Shown one piece after another: positions 9,436-18,048 of a stretch of 50,799 bases of DNA. Within the stretch, counting starts at the first letter, position 1, and the number at the start of each line of letters is the position of its first letter. The position numbers and the translations under genes are program-made. Under the pieces are notes generated by a model. The model was not told the DNA's origin, did no database searches, and saw nothing but the letters and a program-made list of their open reading frames with translations. The stretch lies in NCBI GenBank assembly GCA_031268795.1, contig JAIRWT010000003.1, positions 1 through 50,799 on the forward strand, given 5' to 3'. This DNA comes from Puniceicoccales bacterium. Its GTDB lineage: Bacteria; Verrucomicrobiota; Verrucomicrobiia; Opitutales; JAIRLM01.

Positions 9436-10068
9436 GTGGCGGAGGACAACAATTCCGACGAGCCCTATGTGGCCGATGATGCATTGCATGGAAGTTATGC
9501 GCCCGCGGATGAGTATGTTATTTTTCACGTGGAGGCAGAAAAAATCGGCAAAGATCAGCGGCCAATTCAAGTAGCCTTTTTTGAGGCGGATGTGGTGGCC
9601 CGGCGAAAATTTTTTGGATTCATTGCCAAAACGTGCAGCATGGTTGCGCTTATCATGGGAGGCGTCTATGTTATCCAACAACATTACACCGAAGACGCCG
9701 TATTTTATGCCGCCATTGACGGCGAACGCATGCTGCCAACACCGATATCCATCGCTGGCGAGGCTTCCATTCCATCCCGCATCCGCGTAATTGGCTCTGG
9801 TACTTCTGCGATGAAAAATCTAATGGCCGGATCCATCGACAATACAATTTTGGCATTGGACGTGCGCGGCGTCCGCGTGACGGCGAATGGGTCCCGGGCA
9901 CTCATTGGAAGTCAAATCGTCAAGTCCGGGGATTCCGTTTGGGCCGGGCGGCAAAAAATAATTTTTAGGGGCGTCGAAGGGGAGAGAATGGTTTTTGAAG
10001 ATGCGCATGGAAGATCTTATCTGCGAAACTTAAAGGCAACACCTCCGCAAATAGCCATGAAATCCTGA
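9436..10068 (+). CDS. Hypothetical single-TM protein
   Basis: 210 residues starting at GTG. The acidic N-terminal cytoplasmic part (about 1-55) is followed by one transmembrane helix (about 60-80, FGFIAKTCSMVALIMGGVYVI) and a presumably periplasmic beta-rich domain. That domain contains RALIGSQIVKSGDSVWAGRQKIIFRGV, which is weakly reminiscent of the ING..V..GD..G...V..I pattern in GspB/PilP-type secretion or pilus accessory proteins. The resemblance is by eye only. The gene lies 64 bp after the ABC-F gene on the same strand and is likely co-transcribed or driven by its own promoter. Confidence 0.6.
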   Translation: MAEDNNSDEPYVADDALHGSYAPADEYVIFHVEAEKIGKDQRPIQVAFFEADVVARRKFFGFIAKTCSMVALIMGGVYVIQQHYTEDAVFYAAIDGERMLPTPISIAGEASIPSRIRVIGSGTSAMKNLMAGSIDNTILALDVRGVRVTANGSRALIGSQIVKSGDSVWAGRQKIIFRGVEGERMVFEDAHGRSYLRNLKATPPQIAMKS

Positions 10069-10137
10069 AAATACATTAAGGCCGACGACTTACCCCAAGT
10101 AAAGAAATCCAGGCACATAACCGTGCCAAGATACACA

Positions 10138-10767
10138 TTAATGAACTAAACAGGTTTTTGATGACTCCGCGAGGTGCCCATTCCCCGGAGGACTTTTTTT
10201 TTTGCCGTCAGTAGATTCACTCGCAACGGCAACCCCACTTTCTTCGGCATGCCTTATTCGAGCCTGTCTCTCGTCAGCCATACGCACTTCCGCAGGCGCC
10301 AGCTGCGCCCGCGCTGCCGTGGCTCTTGCCTCGGCGGCATCGGCCAAGGCTTTCTCTCTACGCGCTACCGTGTACGCCGCAAACATATCCTCCTCAAGGG
10401 GTGTTTGCGGGATGACTTCCTCGCAATCACGAATTCGTTCCTCTCGAACAGCACGGGCAGCCAACAATTCAGGCTCTTGCTCTTTTACCATGTCCTTGAT
10501 ACGCATCTCTATCATTTCAAATGGAGTCCGGGCCTGCATTAATTCTCGAACCTTTTGTATAATTTTCTGCTTCAATTCCGGGTAATCAAGAACACAAAAC
10601 GCCGTACACACCGCTGCTACCATCTCGGCATCCGCATCGCCATATAAATCGCTTCCCGAACCAAAGTCGGGTGCAGGGGACACGGGAACCAGCTGGGCGT
10701 CTGCCACGTCTTCCCCATGTCCAAATGGATGCGATTGTGTCAGCACCCTATCGCCAACTACATTCAT
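10138..10767 (-). CDS. Small Ala/Glu-rich coiled protein ending in CaaX-like CLVH
   Basis: 209 residues with a very good Shine-Dalgarno (AGGAGAAG, 3 nt before the ATG). The N-terminal 60 residues are Gly/Asp-rich and probably disordered. The middle (60-120) is helical, and residues 120-170 are an Ala/Arg/Glu coiled coil (REKALADAAEARATAARAQ). The last residues are SSKTCLVH, which fit the pattern of a eukaryotic prenylation box (Cys, two aliphatics, any residue). It follows the 166-aa gene at 10794-11294 by 26 bp; the two share layout and an almost identical ribosome-binding site, so they probably form one operon. Function is unknown. Confidence 0.65.
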   Translation of the reverse strand: MNVVGDRVLTQSHPFGHGEDVADAQLVPVSPAPDFGSGSDLYGDADAEMVAAVCTAFCVLDYPELKQKIIQKVRELMQARTPFEMIEMRIKDMVKEQEPELLAARAVREERIRDCEEVIPQTPLEEDMFAAYTVARREKALADAAEARATAARAQLAPAEVRMADERQARIRHAEESGVAVASESTDGKKKSPPGNGHLAESSKTCLVH

Positions 10768-10793
10768 AGTCTTCTCCTTTCACTGTCCACGTT

Positions 10794-11294
10794 TTACCAC
10801 GCATGTACAAATTTCCAAAGCCATCCATGCGTTTCTCTTTTAGCACTTTCTGCTCGATACGCAGCCGCGTCCGCGTCGTTAGATTCCCTTCTAGCACGTT
10901 CTGCAGCCGCCACTTTTTCAGAATCAGCTATCGCGGAAACCGAAGAAACAACCGCAATCAGCGCATCAGCAACTTTCGAACGAAGCTCCTCTTCCTTACT
11001 CGGCGGTACTGCAACATTCATCATGAGAAACGAAAGATAAGCCCCTAACGCATCGCCAAACTGCACAACAACTTTACTACCACATATATGCCCCATCGCG
11101 ATCATGGCAGTGTTAATTTGCATCGCCTCCAAAACAGTAACACACCTCTCCGCGTTCTCGCGTACCGCTTGTGGGCGACTCGTATCCGCGGCAATTTTCG
11201 AATGTCTGGCAATCTTTGTGTCAAGCGAACTATTAAGCGCATTGAAAACCTGCAGCGCATTTGCGCTGCTTAAAACAGTCAAATCATTACTCAT
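10794..11294 (-). CDS. Small Ala-rich helical protein
   Basis: 166 residues from the ATG at 11292-11294, chosen because GGAG sits 7 nt upstream (ggagaagttt then ATG). The frame is open upstream to 11417, but that extension is Cys/Arg-rich and lacks any ribosome-binding site. Residues 1-60 are helical, 65-95 include a mildly hydrophobic segment (GDALGAYLSFLMMNVAV), and the C-terminus is an Ala/Glu/Arg coil (SEKVAAAERARRESNDADAA) ending in GWLWKFVHAW. It precedes the 209-aa gene in the same orientation. It is unrecognised; the pair might be distant paralogues. Confidence 0.62.
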   Translation of the reverse strand: MSNDLTVLSSANALQVFNALNSSLDTKIARHSKIAADTSRPQAVRENAERCVTVLEAMQINTAMIAMGHICGSKVVVQFGDALGAYLSFLMMNVAVPPSKEEELRSKVADALIAVVSSVSAIADSEKVAAAERARRESNDADAAAYRAESAKRETHGWLWKFVHAW

Positions 11295-11603
11295 AAACTT
11301 CTCCAATCTCTTGCATCGCATGCCCAAAGAATTCAAGCCAAACGAAATGCGATTCCGAAAATCCGATTTGCAAAAGGAGCCGCGACAAAAAAAAGATTTG
11401 TTGCAAGATTTTAACAAGCGACGATTGCCTTGAAAAACTTTATATAGGGAAAGTCAAGTCTTAAGAATGGAACTTCCGCGGTTATTTCGAAAAATTTTTG
11501 CCGTTCAACGTTGGTTTAAAAGCCGAATAATTTTATCGGTAGCGATGCCAAACTGGCTTGTCTGGTGGAACTAACGCCCAAAAGACATTTGCTGCGTGTA
11601 ATA
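11295..11603. other. Gap without a supported gene
   Basis: This holds the presumed promoter and leader of the 166-aa gene (up to about 11420) and an AT-rich stretch running into the MITE-like element. A purine-rich run (gccgcgacaaaaaaaagattt) lies at about 11380-11400. No tRNA, convincing hairpin or coding frame was found. Confidence 0.5.
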
Positions 11604-11958
11604 TACCCCGATTGATAAACTTAAAAATTTGCTCGCCTGTGAGACGGATTTGCGCTGGTAAGCCACAATGATAGTGGGACTGGGGCAGTGGTTCCGCATC
11701 GAAATATGACACGGAGCGACTAAATAAAATTGGGTCACGCTTCATTACAAGGACGCGAAAAAATATGAAAATGCAGAATGCGGCCAAGGAAAGGTGTCTC
11801 CTGAAGAATGGGTCCAGAATTGAAAATTTCAACCAAAGACTGAAAAGTTTAGTCGGCGAAGATTTTTCCAGATTCCGCCTCTGGGCCTCTGCCAAAGCGG
11901 TAATCGCGGCGGCTCTCGTCGCCATAAACCTCGGATTCTGAATTATGTGATCGGGGTA
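11604..11958. mobile_element. MITE-like element, copy B (355 bp)
   Basis: The segment is bounded by TA-CCCCGAT at 11604-11612 and its inverted form ATCGGGG-TA at 11950-11958. The left end (CCCCGATTGATAAACTT and the following AAAATTTGCTCGCCTGTGA) matches copy A at 12392. The right 140 bp match copy C at 15331-15467 in the same orientation and copy D at 46875-46980 in reverse, with about 68 of the terminal 75 bp shared with D. TA at both ends is what Tc1/mariner-IS630 type transposition leaves. A 159-aa frame across it (11533-12012, minus strand) is probably not a gene. No transposase is present, so it would be non-autonomous. Confidence 0.7.
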
Positions 11959-11972
11959 ATGTTTCTGCCGAT

Positions 11973-12341
11973 TTATTGGAAAATGTTCGTCTGATTTTTG
12001 CAAATTTGCCAAAGGAATTCCATGCGTGCGGACGATCTGATGAATTTTAATAAAGGTTCGTATTTCTCTATGCTAGAGTTAGTTTCGTCGGCGCTCGCAT
12101 TGAAAAGTACGCCGCCAAAACTTTTTGGAATTGCAAGTTCCAGCTTCTTGCTCACGGAAACTGTGCGCACAAGCATATTAAAATCCTTTTTGTGGTTGTG
12201 TAATATTGTGATCGTGTTGGCGGTTATTTGCTCAAGTTGCTTTGCCGCTTCCATGGCTGATAGACTAATAAAAAAAACATGTTCAAACTTTGTTCGCTTT
12301 ATAATTTGGTTCTGGTTCATTTTATTTGCGATAATGATCAT
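11973..12341 (-). CDS. Hypothetical protein, 122 aa (doubtful)
   Basis: A soluble, helix-prone product (MEAAKQLEQITANTITILHNHKKDFNMLVRT) lies between two MITE-like elements. The start at 12341 has a distant GGAG; Met30 is an alternative. The opposite strand has an equally long open frame encoding a hydrophobic peptide, so coding on either strand is not certain. No family is recognised. The composition of the minus-strand product is more protein-like, hence this choice. Confidence 0.3.
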   Translation of the reverse strand: MIIIANKMNQNQIIKRTKFEHVFFISLSAMEAAKQLEQITANTITILHNHKKDFNMLVRTVSVSKKLELAIPKSFGGVLFNASADETNSSIEKYEPLLKFIRSSARMEFLWQICKNQTNIFQ

Positions 12342-12391
12342 ACCCGGGTAGGCTCCAGGCCTCCCGCCTGTCGTGCCTCAAGGCTGACTAG

Positions 12392-12509
12392 TATCCCGCT
12401 GGACAAACTCGAAAATTTGCTCACCTGTGAAACGAAATCACACCGACGTGGTGATCGCGGCCGGAATCCTGGCAATAAAATTTAATTTGTGAGTTTGTCC
12501 AGCGGGGTA
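12392..12509. mobile_element. MITE-like element, copy A (118 bp, intact ends)
   Basis: A compact element with 19-bp terminal inverted repeats: left TATCCCGCTGGACAAACTC (12392-12410), right GAGTTTGTCCAGCGGGGTA (12491-12509), with one mismatch. Excluding the TA at each end, the termini are TCCCGCTGG/CCCCGCTGG, close to the CCCCGAT termini of copies B, C and D. The sequence just inside the left end (AAAATTTGCTCACCTGTGAAACG) is nearly the same as in copy B. It has no coding capacity. TA flanks on both sides suggest a TA target-site duplication. Confidence 0.75.
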
Positions 12510-12619
12510 ATTTCTCAGCTATTTTTATTTGGCAAACGACAATTAGGTACGCAAAAACAAAATTAACTTCAGTAAAAAATCTCATTAAGCCGATCCACAT
12601 ATTTATCAAATTTCTTGCG

Positions 12620-13756
12620 TTGACATTTGCGGAAGTAGTAATCATCAATCGGTCCATGGAAAGAAGTATAAGCGCGCTTGGAGAAGTGCGGAACGAAGGT
12701 TGGGAAATAAACCTTTCGAAAGGTGAGGAGCTCGATTCCTTTGATTTAATTTTTAAAATTAAGAGTATGCCGAATGTAGAAAGTTTTACCGCCTTGAACA
12801 TATTTTTACAGAATGCTCTTGGAGAAGCGAACCAGCAGGGCAAGAAGCTAATTATATTTTTTGAAGAAAACGGTTTTTATTTGTTTATGCTGCAAATATC
12901 TATCATGTGCGCCTACTGCCCAATTCGAGAGCAGAGTCAATGCCTCCAGGGATTACGCGATAAATTATCTCTCTTCCATGAAACGCGATTATTCGGTCGG
13001 GTTGACAAAGATTCAAGGTTAACTGATGCCTATGAACTTGAATATGGAAATCCGGCAAATACTGATTTGCTTGCTATTTCTGAAATGTGGCAACGGAGCG
13101 ATCCGGATTTTGCAGATTCATTGCCAACATATTTTGATTATGACCCAGTTAGTAATTCTCTTCTAATAGGCGCACTTGGTTCAATTGATGTCGATACCAT
13201 TACAGCTCTTGCCGAACACTTCAGAAAAGGGCCAAGAGTTGTTGTATTGGCAAAGCAAATTAATGAGCGCCTTGCAAGCATGGCATACTCACTTATGTGG
13301 CTACATGGTTATTTTGAGACCAATGAATCTGTCTTTGGCGGGGCTGGTGTTGGATTTCGAAATTCTGACGAGTATTTATGCTTAGGCGCTTGGTTTTTAC
13401 ACTTAAATAGCATTCGATCCGGCACTTGGCATGGGCCAAATGGTGTATTGTATCGTATATGTGATATAACAACTCCTCCGACTATTCCAGGAGGCCAAGC
13501 GCATAACAGCATACGAATTGCAAAAGAGATTGCCTGGAGGCTGGATGAGGAAATATTATTCAAAGCGGCAACAGCAGTGCAGCTTCGCGTCGATATCTAT
13601 GCTGGTGTGCTCACTAACTATAGCGTCAATCGTGCCCTGCGTGTTCTGAAGCTGGAAGGTGGCGAGGTGATCGAAATAAGTGACTTGCAATGGCGCGAAA
13701 GTGATTTTAGAGGCACAGCCTATTTGTGGCATTTGCGAACGCCCTTCGCTTCTTAA
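12620..13756 (+). CDS. Hypothetical protein, up to 378 aa
   Basis: The family is not recognised. The frame opens at TTG (12620); an ATG at 12656 (residue 13) is an equally good start, and neither has a clear ribosome-binding site. The product is a soluble mixed alpha/beta protein without signal peptide. It includes a Cys-containing hydrophobic patch near residue 95 (FYLFMLQISIMCAYCPI) and a Gly-rich segment near 240 (VFGGAGVGFRNSDEY). Its TAA stop overlaps the ATG of the next gene by one base (TAATG, 13754-13758), so both are translated from one message. The pair sits between MITE copies A and C, which together with its novelty suggests an acquired module. Confidence 0.65.
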   Translation: MTFAEVVIINRSMERSISALGEVRNEGWEINLSKGEELDSFDLIFKIKSMPNVESFTALNIFLQNALGEANQQGKKLIIFFEENGFYLFMLQISIMCAYCPIREQSQCLQGLRDKLSLFHETRLFGRVDKDSRLTDAYELEYGNPANTDLLAISEMWQRSDPDFADSLPTYFDYDPVSNSLLIGALGSIDVDTITALAEHFRKGPRVVVLAKQINERLASMAYSLMWLHGYFETNESVFGGAGVGFRNSDEYLCLGAWFLHLNSIRSGTWHGPNGVLYRICDITTPPTIPGGQAHNSIRIAKEIAWRLDEEILFKAATAVQLRVDIYAGVLTNYSVNRALRVLKLEGGEVIEISDLQWRESDFRGTAYLWHLRTPFAS

Positions 13757-15153
13757 TGCCGGCAAGAGCTGCTCGTGTTTTTTTTGATTGTATTGGCGCG
13801 AACGGACGTGTAATCGGCGGAATGTTTGAGGATTATTGTAGGCAACTTAGGAATTTTGTTGTAACTATGCCTGATTTGTTTGGTCGTGACTTTCATAGCG
13901 AAGAAGCAATTCCCAAAAGTGCTAACGACATACTACAGCGGATCGTAATTTCAGTTCTGCCGAAACGACAAAATGACAAGGATCGAGAAGAAATTGCTAA
14001 ATTCTGTGAAGGAACAGGCGGAAAAAGACCAACCGGCAAGGCATTGTACGAGTTTATTGCCATGATAAAAGCCCGCGATATGGTATTGGGCCTAACTAAT
14101 CCTGCGACTTGCCAGGTTCCGCAATGCTCCCGTCGTTATTTAAGCGACTCTAGAGCTAGGTACGCCGAAGACGATAGCACCATTCCGGTGTCAGTTGCAC
14201 CAGCGGAACGGTCCGTGTCGGAAACTTATCATCCGCATTTTGCACATCGTGGGGAAGATGCACTTTTTGTTTTAAAAGAACGCATGGGATGGGTCGAAGC
14301 CAATATCGGCGATGGTAACAATAATCTTTTTATTGCGCTATGTATGGCACTTGCCATGCTGCCAGAGTCATCCATGCCGCCGGTAGTGGTAACAGATATG
14401 TTACTGCATCTCGCGATACAATCAATTAGAAAGATGGCGGCATATTATTTCTATGATGTTGGCGAAATTATTCTTCTGGCGGCGCAAACGGAATGCACCC
14501 TTAAACAAAGAATTTTAGATAGAAGGTTTTTCTTAATTTTTCAATATCTCTCGGCGCGAAGCTGTCTGCATTACGGAATTACCACACATGTACAAGCGCA
14601 AGTTGACCAAATAAGGCAAGCGCATGCGGTCCTAAAAGCGCTGCCATTAAATGAAGAGCAAGGGCCAAGAATTCTCGAACTTACTGCGGTTGATCAAGCG
14701 AAGGCAACCGCACAAGCTCTTTTGCGCAGGCATTTGAGCACAAGTGCGCTGACGCAAAAATTTCGAAATGGAAAAAACGTAAAAGTGCTTTTGGAAACTG
14801 TAGTAGGCGAGCATAAAGAAATTAGCCGCAAACTTGCTGGAAGAAGGCTATCGCCGCTTCCAGAAGTCACGTGTGTCGATAGATATAGGGAAACCTTCAC
14901 CAGTCAAACGGGGAGATGTGGATCGTTCATTGACATTGCATTGTGTGCGGCATGGCTAAGAGTAAGTATTTATCTTTGCATGCCAGGCAAGCAGAAGATA
15001 ACGGTATTTTTGCCGTCCGGGAAAGGTTGCGAAGTTGATCCAAGCGAATTGACGCATGATGCAATTGTTTTAGTATTTTATGACTATGCGCCTAATGGCA
15101 TGCCACTCTTTGGTCTATGTATTTATCCGTGCTACTTCATAGTTGGCAATTAA
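13756..15153 (+). CDS. Unknown protein with possible degenerate OTU-like domain
   Basis: 465 residues starting at the ATG that overlaps the previous stop (TAATG). The frame is open 30 nt further upstream, but that would run into the preceding gene. Around residues 178-200 it reads WVEANIGDGNNNLFIALCMAL, which recalls the OTU cysteine-protease nucleophile motif DGNCLF.AL with Asn in place of the Cys. The C-terminus (HDAIVLVFYDYAPNGMPLFGLC, about 435-457) recalls the last OTU strands, but the catalytic His is not evident. A much clearer OTU domain occurs at 32.8-33.4 kb in this window. If related, this copy would be catalytically dead. The assignment is tentative. Confidence 0.6.
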   Translation: MPARAARVFFDCIGANGRVIGGMFEDYCRQLRNFVVTMPDLFGRDFHSEEAIPKSANDILQRIVISVLPKRQNDKDREEIAKFCEGTGGKRPTGKALYEFIAMIKARDMVLGLTNPATCQVPQCSRRYLSDSRARYAEDDSTIPVSVAPAERSVSETYHPHFAHRGEDALFVLKERMGWVEANIGDGNNNLFIALCMALAMLPESSMPPVVVTDMLLHLAIQSIRKMAAYYFYDVGEIILLAAQTECTLKQRILDRRFFLIFQYLSARSCLHYGITTHVQAQVDQIRQAHAVLKALPLNEEQGPRILELTAVDQAKATAQALLRRHLSTSALTQKFRNGKNVKVLLETVVGEHKEISRKLAGRRLSPLPEVTCVDRYRETFTSQTGRCGSFIDIALCAAWLRVSIYLCMPGKQKITVFLPSGKGCEVDPSELTHDAIVLVFYDYAPNGMPLFGLCIYPCYFIVGN

Positions 15154-15330
15154 ATTCCCGCAAATGAGACATCCGATGGGCCTAGTTTTGTGTAAGTTGC
15201 TTGAGGGGAATATGTTTTGCCGAAAAATCGGCACAGTAAGCCAAATGGCGGGAACTGCTCCGTCGTTTGACGGCATTTGCAGAAGACATGGAAAGTGCTT
15301 TCCAATGATTTTTGTCTCCCCGAAGAAACT

Positions 15331-15467
15331 TTTCAAAATTTTAACCAACGACTAAAAAGTTTAGTCGGGGAAGATTTTTCCAGATTAGCCTATGAGCCTC
15401 TGTTAAAGAGATGATTGTGGTCAGCCCTGGCAATAATTTTGGGCCTTTGAGTTTATCTATCGGGGTA
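15331..15467. mobile_element. MITE-like element, copy C (degenerate)
   Basis: The segment aligns with the right part of copy B: both contain AACCAA.GACT.AAAAGTTTAGTC then GAAGATTTTTCCAGATT and GCCTCTG. It ends in CTATCGGGG-TA at 15457-15467, which inverts to TACCCCGATAGATAAACTC, matching the left terminus of copy B. The left boundary is uncertain; CCCCGAAGAAACTTTTC at about 15319 may be the eroded other end. A perfect 7-bp hairpin (GACTAAA-AAG-TTTAGTC, 15350-15366) is conserved with one change in copy B. It has no transposase. Confidence 0.6.
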
Positions 15468-15690
15468 GAGATTTCATAAAAATTCCCCGTCTGCCCAGCG
15501 GCGAGTATCGCCCAAGCCATCTTTGCCACGCGGCGGAAGCACGGATTCAAAGATTTCGCCATTGCTAAAACGGCTCAACCTGGCGAATTCCGGCAAATAA
15601 ATTTAGCCATTTAAATGTACCACGCTTTGTTGTGCGCCATAATTCCGCATTAATTATTTCTCGAATGGCCATGGCGGACAGCTATTCACA
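15468..15690. other. Gap without a supported gene
   Basis: Together with copy C this fills the 537 bp between the 465-aa gene and the convergent 694-aa gene. A minus-strand frame reaches from here into copy C (15341-15562) but matches nothing and crosses the repeat. No terminator hairpin with a T-run was found. Confidence 0.45.
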
Positions 15691-17775
15691 TTATATCCGT
15701 TGAAGTTGCACATGGTAATCTTCAAAATGTCGTTCTTCGAATTGGCGCCGAATTTGCTCCGGTGACATGGCCGAAATCATTGCTAGAATTAAGCGCGCCT
15801 GCTGCATATCTCCTCGGTGCTGTTGGTCAAGGTCGACGATCAGTTGAATTATTTCGTTAAAATTGGTATGTACAGCTTCACGCCAATGATCAATTGGTCC
15901 AGCTGTTTGGGTCGGCGGTCCAAATCCAGGTGGGTTAGTTGCCAATGTTCCACCAAATGGTTCCATTGCCTGTGTCATTGCATGCGGGGCAGCTCTATCA
16001 GCGGCAAAAAACGCTCGTGCAATCGCTTCCATCGCAAGCTGATTATTTATTGGATTCGCGAACACCGCTCGATCAAGTCCGGCAAGTCTAGTAAGTCCAG
16101 CAGGCCCAGCAGGGCCAACTGCAATATCTGCTGCAGGTGGATCCATGCGCTGAGTTCTAGGTTCATTAGCCAGTGCGGATGCGGGCGCGAGCATGGCAGC
16201 TGCATCTTCGACCAAAGCCGATCGCGCCATCGCTTCCCGCATATGCTGCTCATTTAGCGGATGCGGTAGTGATACCATCCTAACTGCACCAGTTAGATTC
16301 ATGCCTTGAGGAGCGCGCCTAGGCACAGTGTTTGGCGACAGATGAGTAATATCTAGCATGCTTGTGGGTATTGGCAAAATATCTCCAGTTGCAACATCTG
16401 ACAATCTTAGGTCCATGTCATCTGACGTAGGTTGGGCCATGTGCCAGATTATAGGTTCATTAACCAGTGCGGATGCTGGCGCAGGCAGGGAAGCTCCACT
16501 GTCATCAAATAATGCTGATCTCGCTTCTGCTGACGCAAACGGACCATTCCGCAGATCCGTGAACATCTCTTCTCGAGGAGATCTAACTACAGGGTACATG
16601 TCTTGAGCAGGCGTTTGATTTGGCGCCGCTTGTTGTCCACGAAAAAGCCGGTTCAGTTCACTGGAGAATTCTATGAAAAAACACTTACATGTCCAATTCT
16701 CCCTTAATACTCCATTTCTAAGTCTTTGCGAATCAAGCTTCATTGGATAAAAATAACCAGTGCACAATGAAAGGCACTCGTGCAATCTGCTATCGATATC
16801 TTCTGAAAATTTAGTGGCTAGCACTTCGTTACCAGGAGAATTGTGCGGGAAAAAACACCTAATTGCATCCGACATGCACATTTGCCTGAAACGAATTTGC
16901 CATTCTTCTAACGGCATAGGTGCAAGAAGCATTGCAGAATTGCCAAGATCTGCCGGCCGACTAACATTTTCGAAAATAATAAACTGCCCATTTTCTTCAG
17001 CAGCCCTAAATTCTGGCGCACATCCTGGATTAAAATTACTGAGATGATCAAACCATGCCGTCAGCCGCATGTATAGGGCTGCTCGCTCGCCGCCCTGCGG
17101 ATTATCGCCTTGAACGGAGCAGCTCCATGCGACTCTGAACATATCAGCAAGCTGGCGCAGTCTGGATACAACCTTTCGCTCAATGGCAAAATTCCTCGCT
17201 TCCGGTGTAGCATCTAGGATTGATAATAATTCCATGACATTGGCGATGCCGCCTGGAGATAAAAGTTGAACTTCATTATTGCCGCGATCTTCACGAACAT
17301 GCCATGGGCCAGATTCTTCAACCATTTGCCGTAGTAGGACAAAATATTCATTGGCAAAATCATTTCCGCGACACTCATAGACGCATCGATTGTCTCCAAC
17401 TTGCCGACTTAAATCTGCATCAGGACCGGAAAATCTGACAAAAATATTAACAAGTAAAGCAATTGACGTCCCGTTCAATTGAGGATTGGCGCAATATGCG
17501 GCGGTCAATGCTAATACCAATCGGGATAATTCGCCTTTATTAAAGGCAAAAAGGTACAACCTTTGTGCTTCCAAGGCGTGCGAAACAATTCTATGTACCC
17601 GTGTAACTGCCTGTTCATTTAATTGCCCAAGTTTATCAAAAAAAACAACGACATAATTAGTACTCGTAGGCATTCCATTGCGATAAATCGGCATGCCGTT
17701 GCTTCGCAAACCTTGCAATTGCCACTCATCTTTATTGTATGTAAATAATTGCCTAAACGATTGACTGCGGTTCAT
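15691..17775 (-). CDS. Large unknown protein with Pro/Ala-rich repeats
   Basis: 694 residues. The first 380 form a globular helical region with several Cys (CVYECRG, CSLCTGYF-like), with no signal peptide or TM helix. Residues about 380-630 are Pro/Ala/Asn-rich and probably disordered. They hold an approximate repeat: residues 417-441 (EARSALFDDSGASLPAPASA and on to NEP) and 515-539 (AMARSALVEDAAAMLAPASA and on to NEP), with a weaker third unit near 582-607. Residues 630-694 are helical and charged. The layout of a globular head, low-complexity linker and helical tail is common in secreted effectors, but no domain is recognised. Confidence 0.75.
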   Translation of the reverse strand: MNRSQSFRQLFTYNKDEWQLQGLRSNGMPIYRNGMPTSTNYVVVFFDKLGQLNEQAVTRVHRIVSHALEAQRLYLFAFNKGELSRLVLALTAAYCANPQLNGTSIALLVNIFVRFSGPDADLSRQVGDNRCVYECRGNDFANEYFVLLRQMVEESGPWHVREDRGNNEVQLLSPGGIANVMELLSILDATPEARNFAIERKVVSRLRQLADMFRVAWSCSVQGDNPQGGERAALYMRLTAWFDHLSNFNPGCAPEFRAAEENGQFIIFENVSRPADLGNSAMLLAPMPLEEWQIRFRQMCMSDAIRCFFPHNSPGNEVLATKFSEDIDSRLHECLSLCTGYFYPMKLDSQRLRNGVLRENWTCKCFFIEFSSELNRLFRGQQAAPNQTPAQDMYPVVRSPREEMFTDLRNGPFASAEARSALFDDSGASLPAPASALVNEPIIWHMAQPTSDDMDLRLSDVATGDILPIPTSMLDITHLSPNTVPRRAPQGMNLTGAVRMVSLPHPLNEQHMREAMARSALVEDAAAMLAPASALANEPRTQRMDPPAADIAVGPAGPAGLTRLAGLDRAVFANPINNQLAMEAIARAFFAADRAAPHAMTQAMEPFGGTLATNPPGFGPPTQTAGPIDHWREAVHTNFNEIIQLIVDLDQQHRGDMQQARLILAMISAMSPEQIRRQFEERHFEDYHVQLQRI

Positions 17776-18048
17776 GGAGGACCAACTGGCATAAATTTAG
17801 TGATTGTCAATGCGCAAATATGATAAAAATACTGCGCCATCGCAAGGGCAACTCATTCGTGCTGAGATTTATATATGCTACAATGCCAAATGCCGATGGA
17901 ATTTTGCTCTAAAATCCGCACTAATAGCTTTAAAGTAACGCAAGAGGCCATAGGGGAGTGCATTAGCGCGAATAAAATAGAATATGGCAGAGGAAAAGCG
18001 CTTTTTGGAAAAGTAGTCCCGCATGCGCCGTGGGAAGTACCTGTTGAT

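Noticed and set aside
11533..12012. 159-aa minus-strand protein
   Set aside because: It runs across MITE copy B and its flanks; similarity to other loci is confined to the repeat, and no ribosome-binding site precedes it.
11998..12351. 117-aa plus-strand hydrophobic protein
   Set aside because: Mirrors the minus-strand frame in the same place; codon pattern and composition are less protein-like.
12421..12843. 140-aa minus-strand protein
   Set aside because: Overlaps MITE copy A and the start of the plus-strand 378-aa gene in antisense; no family features.
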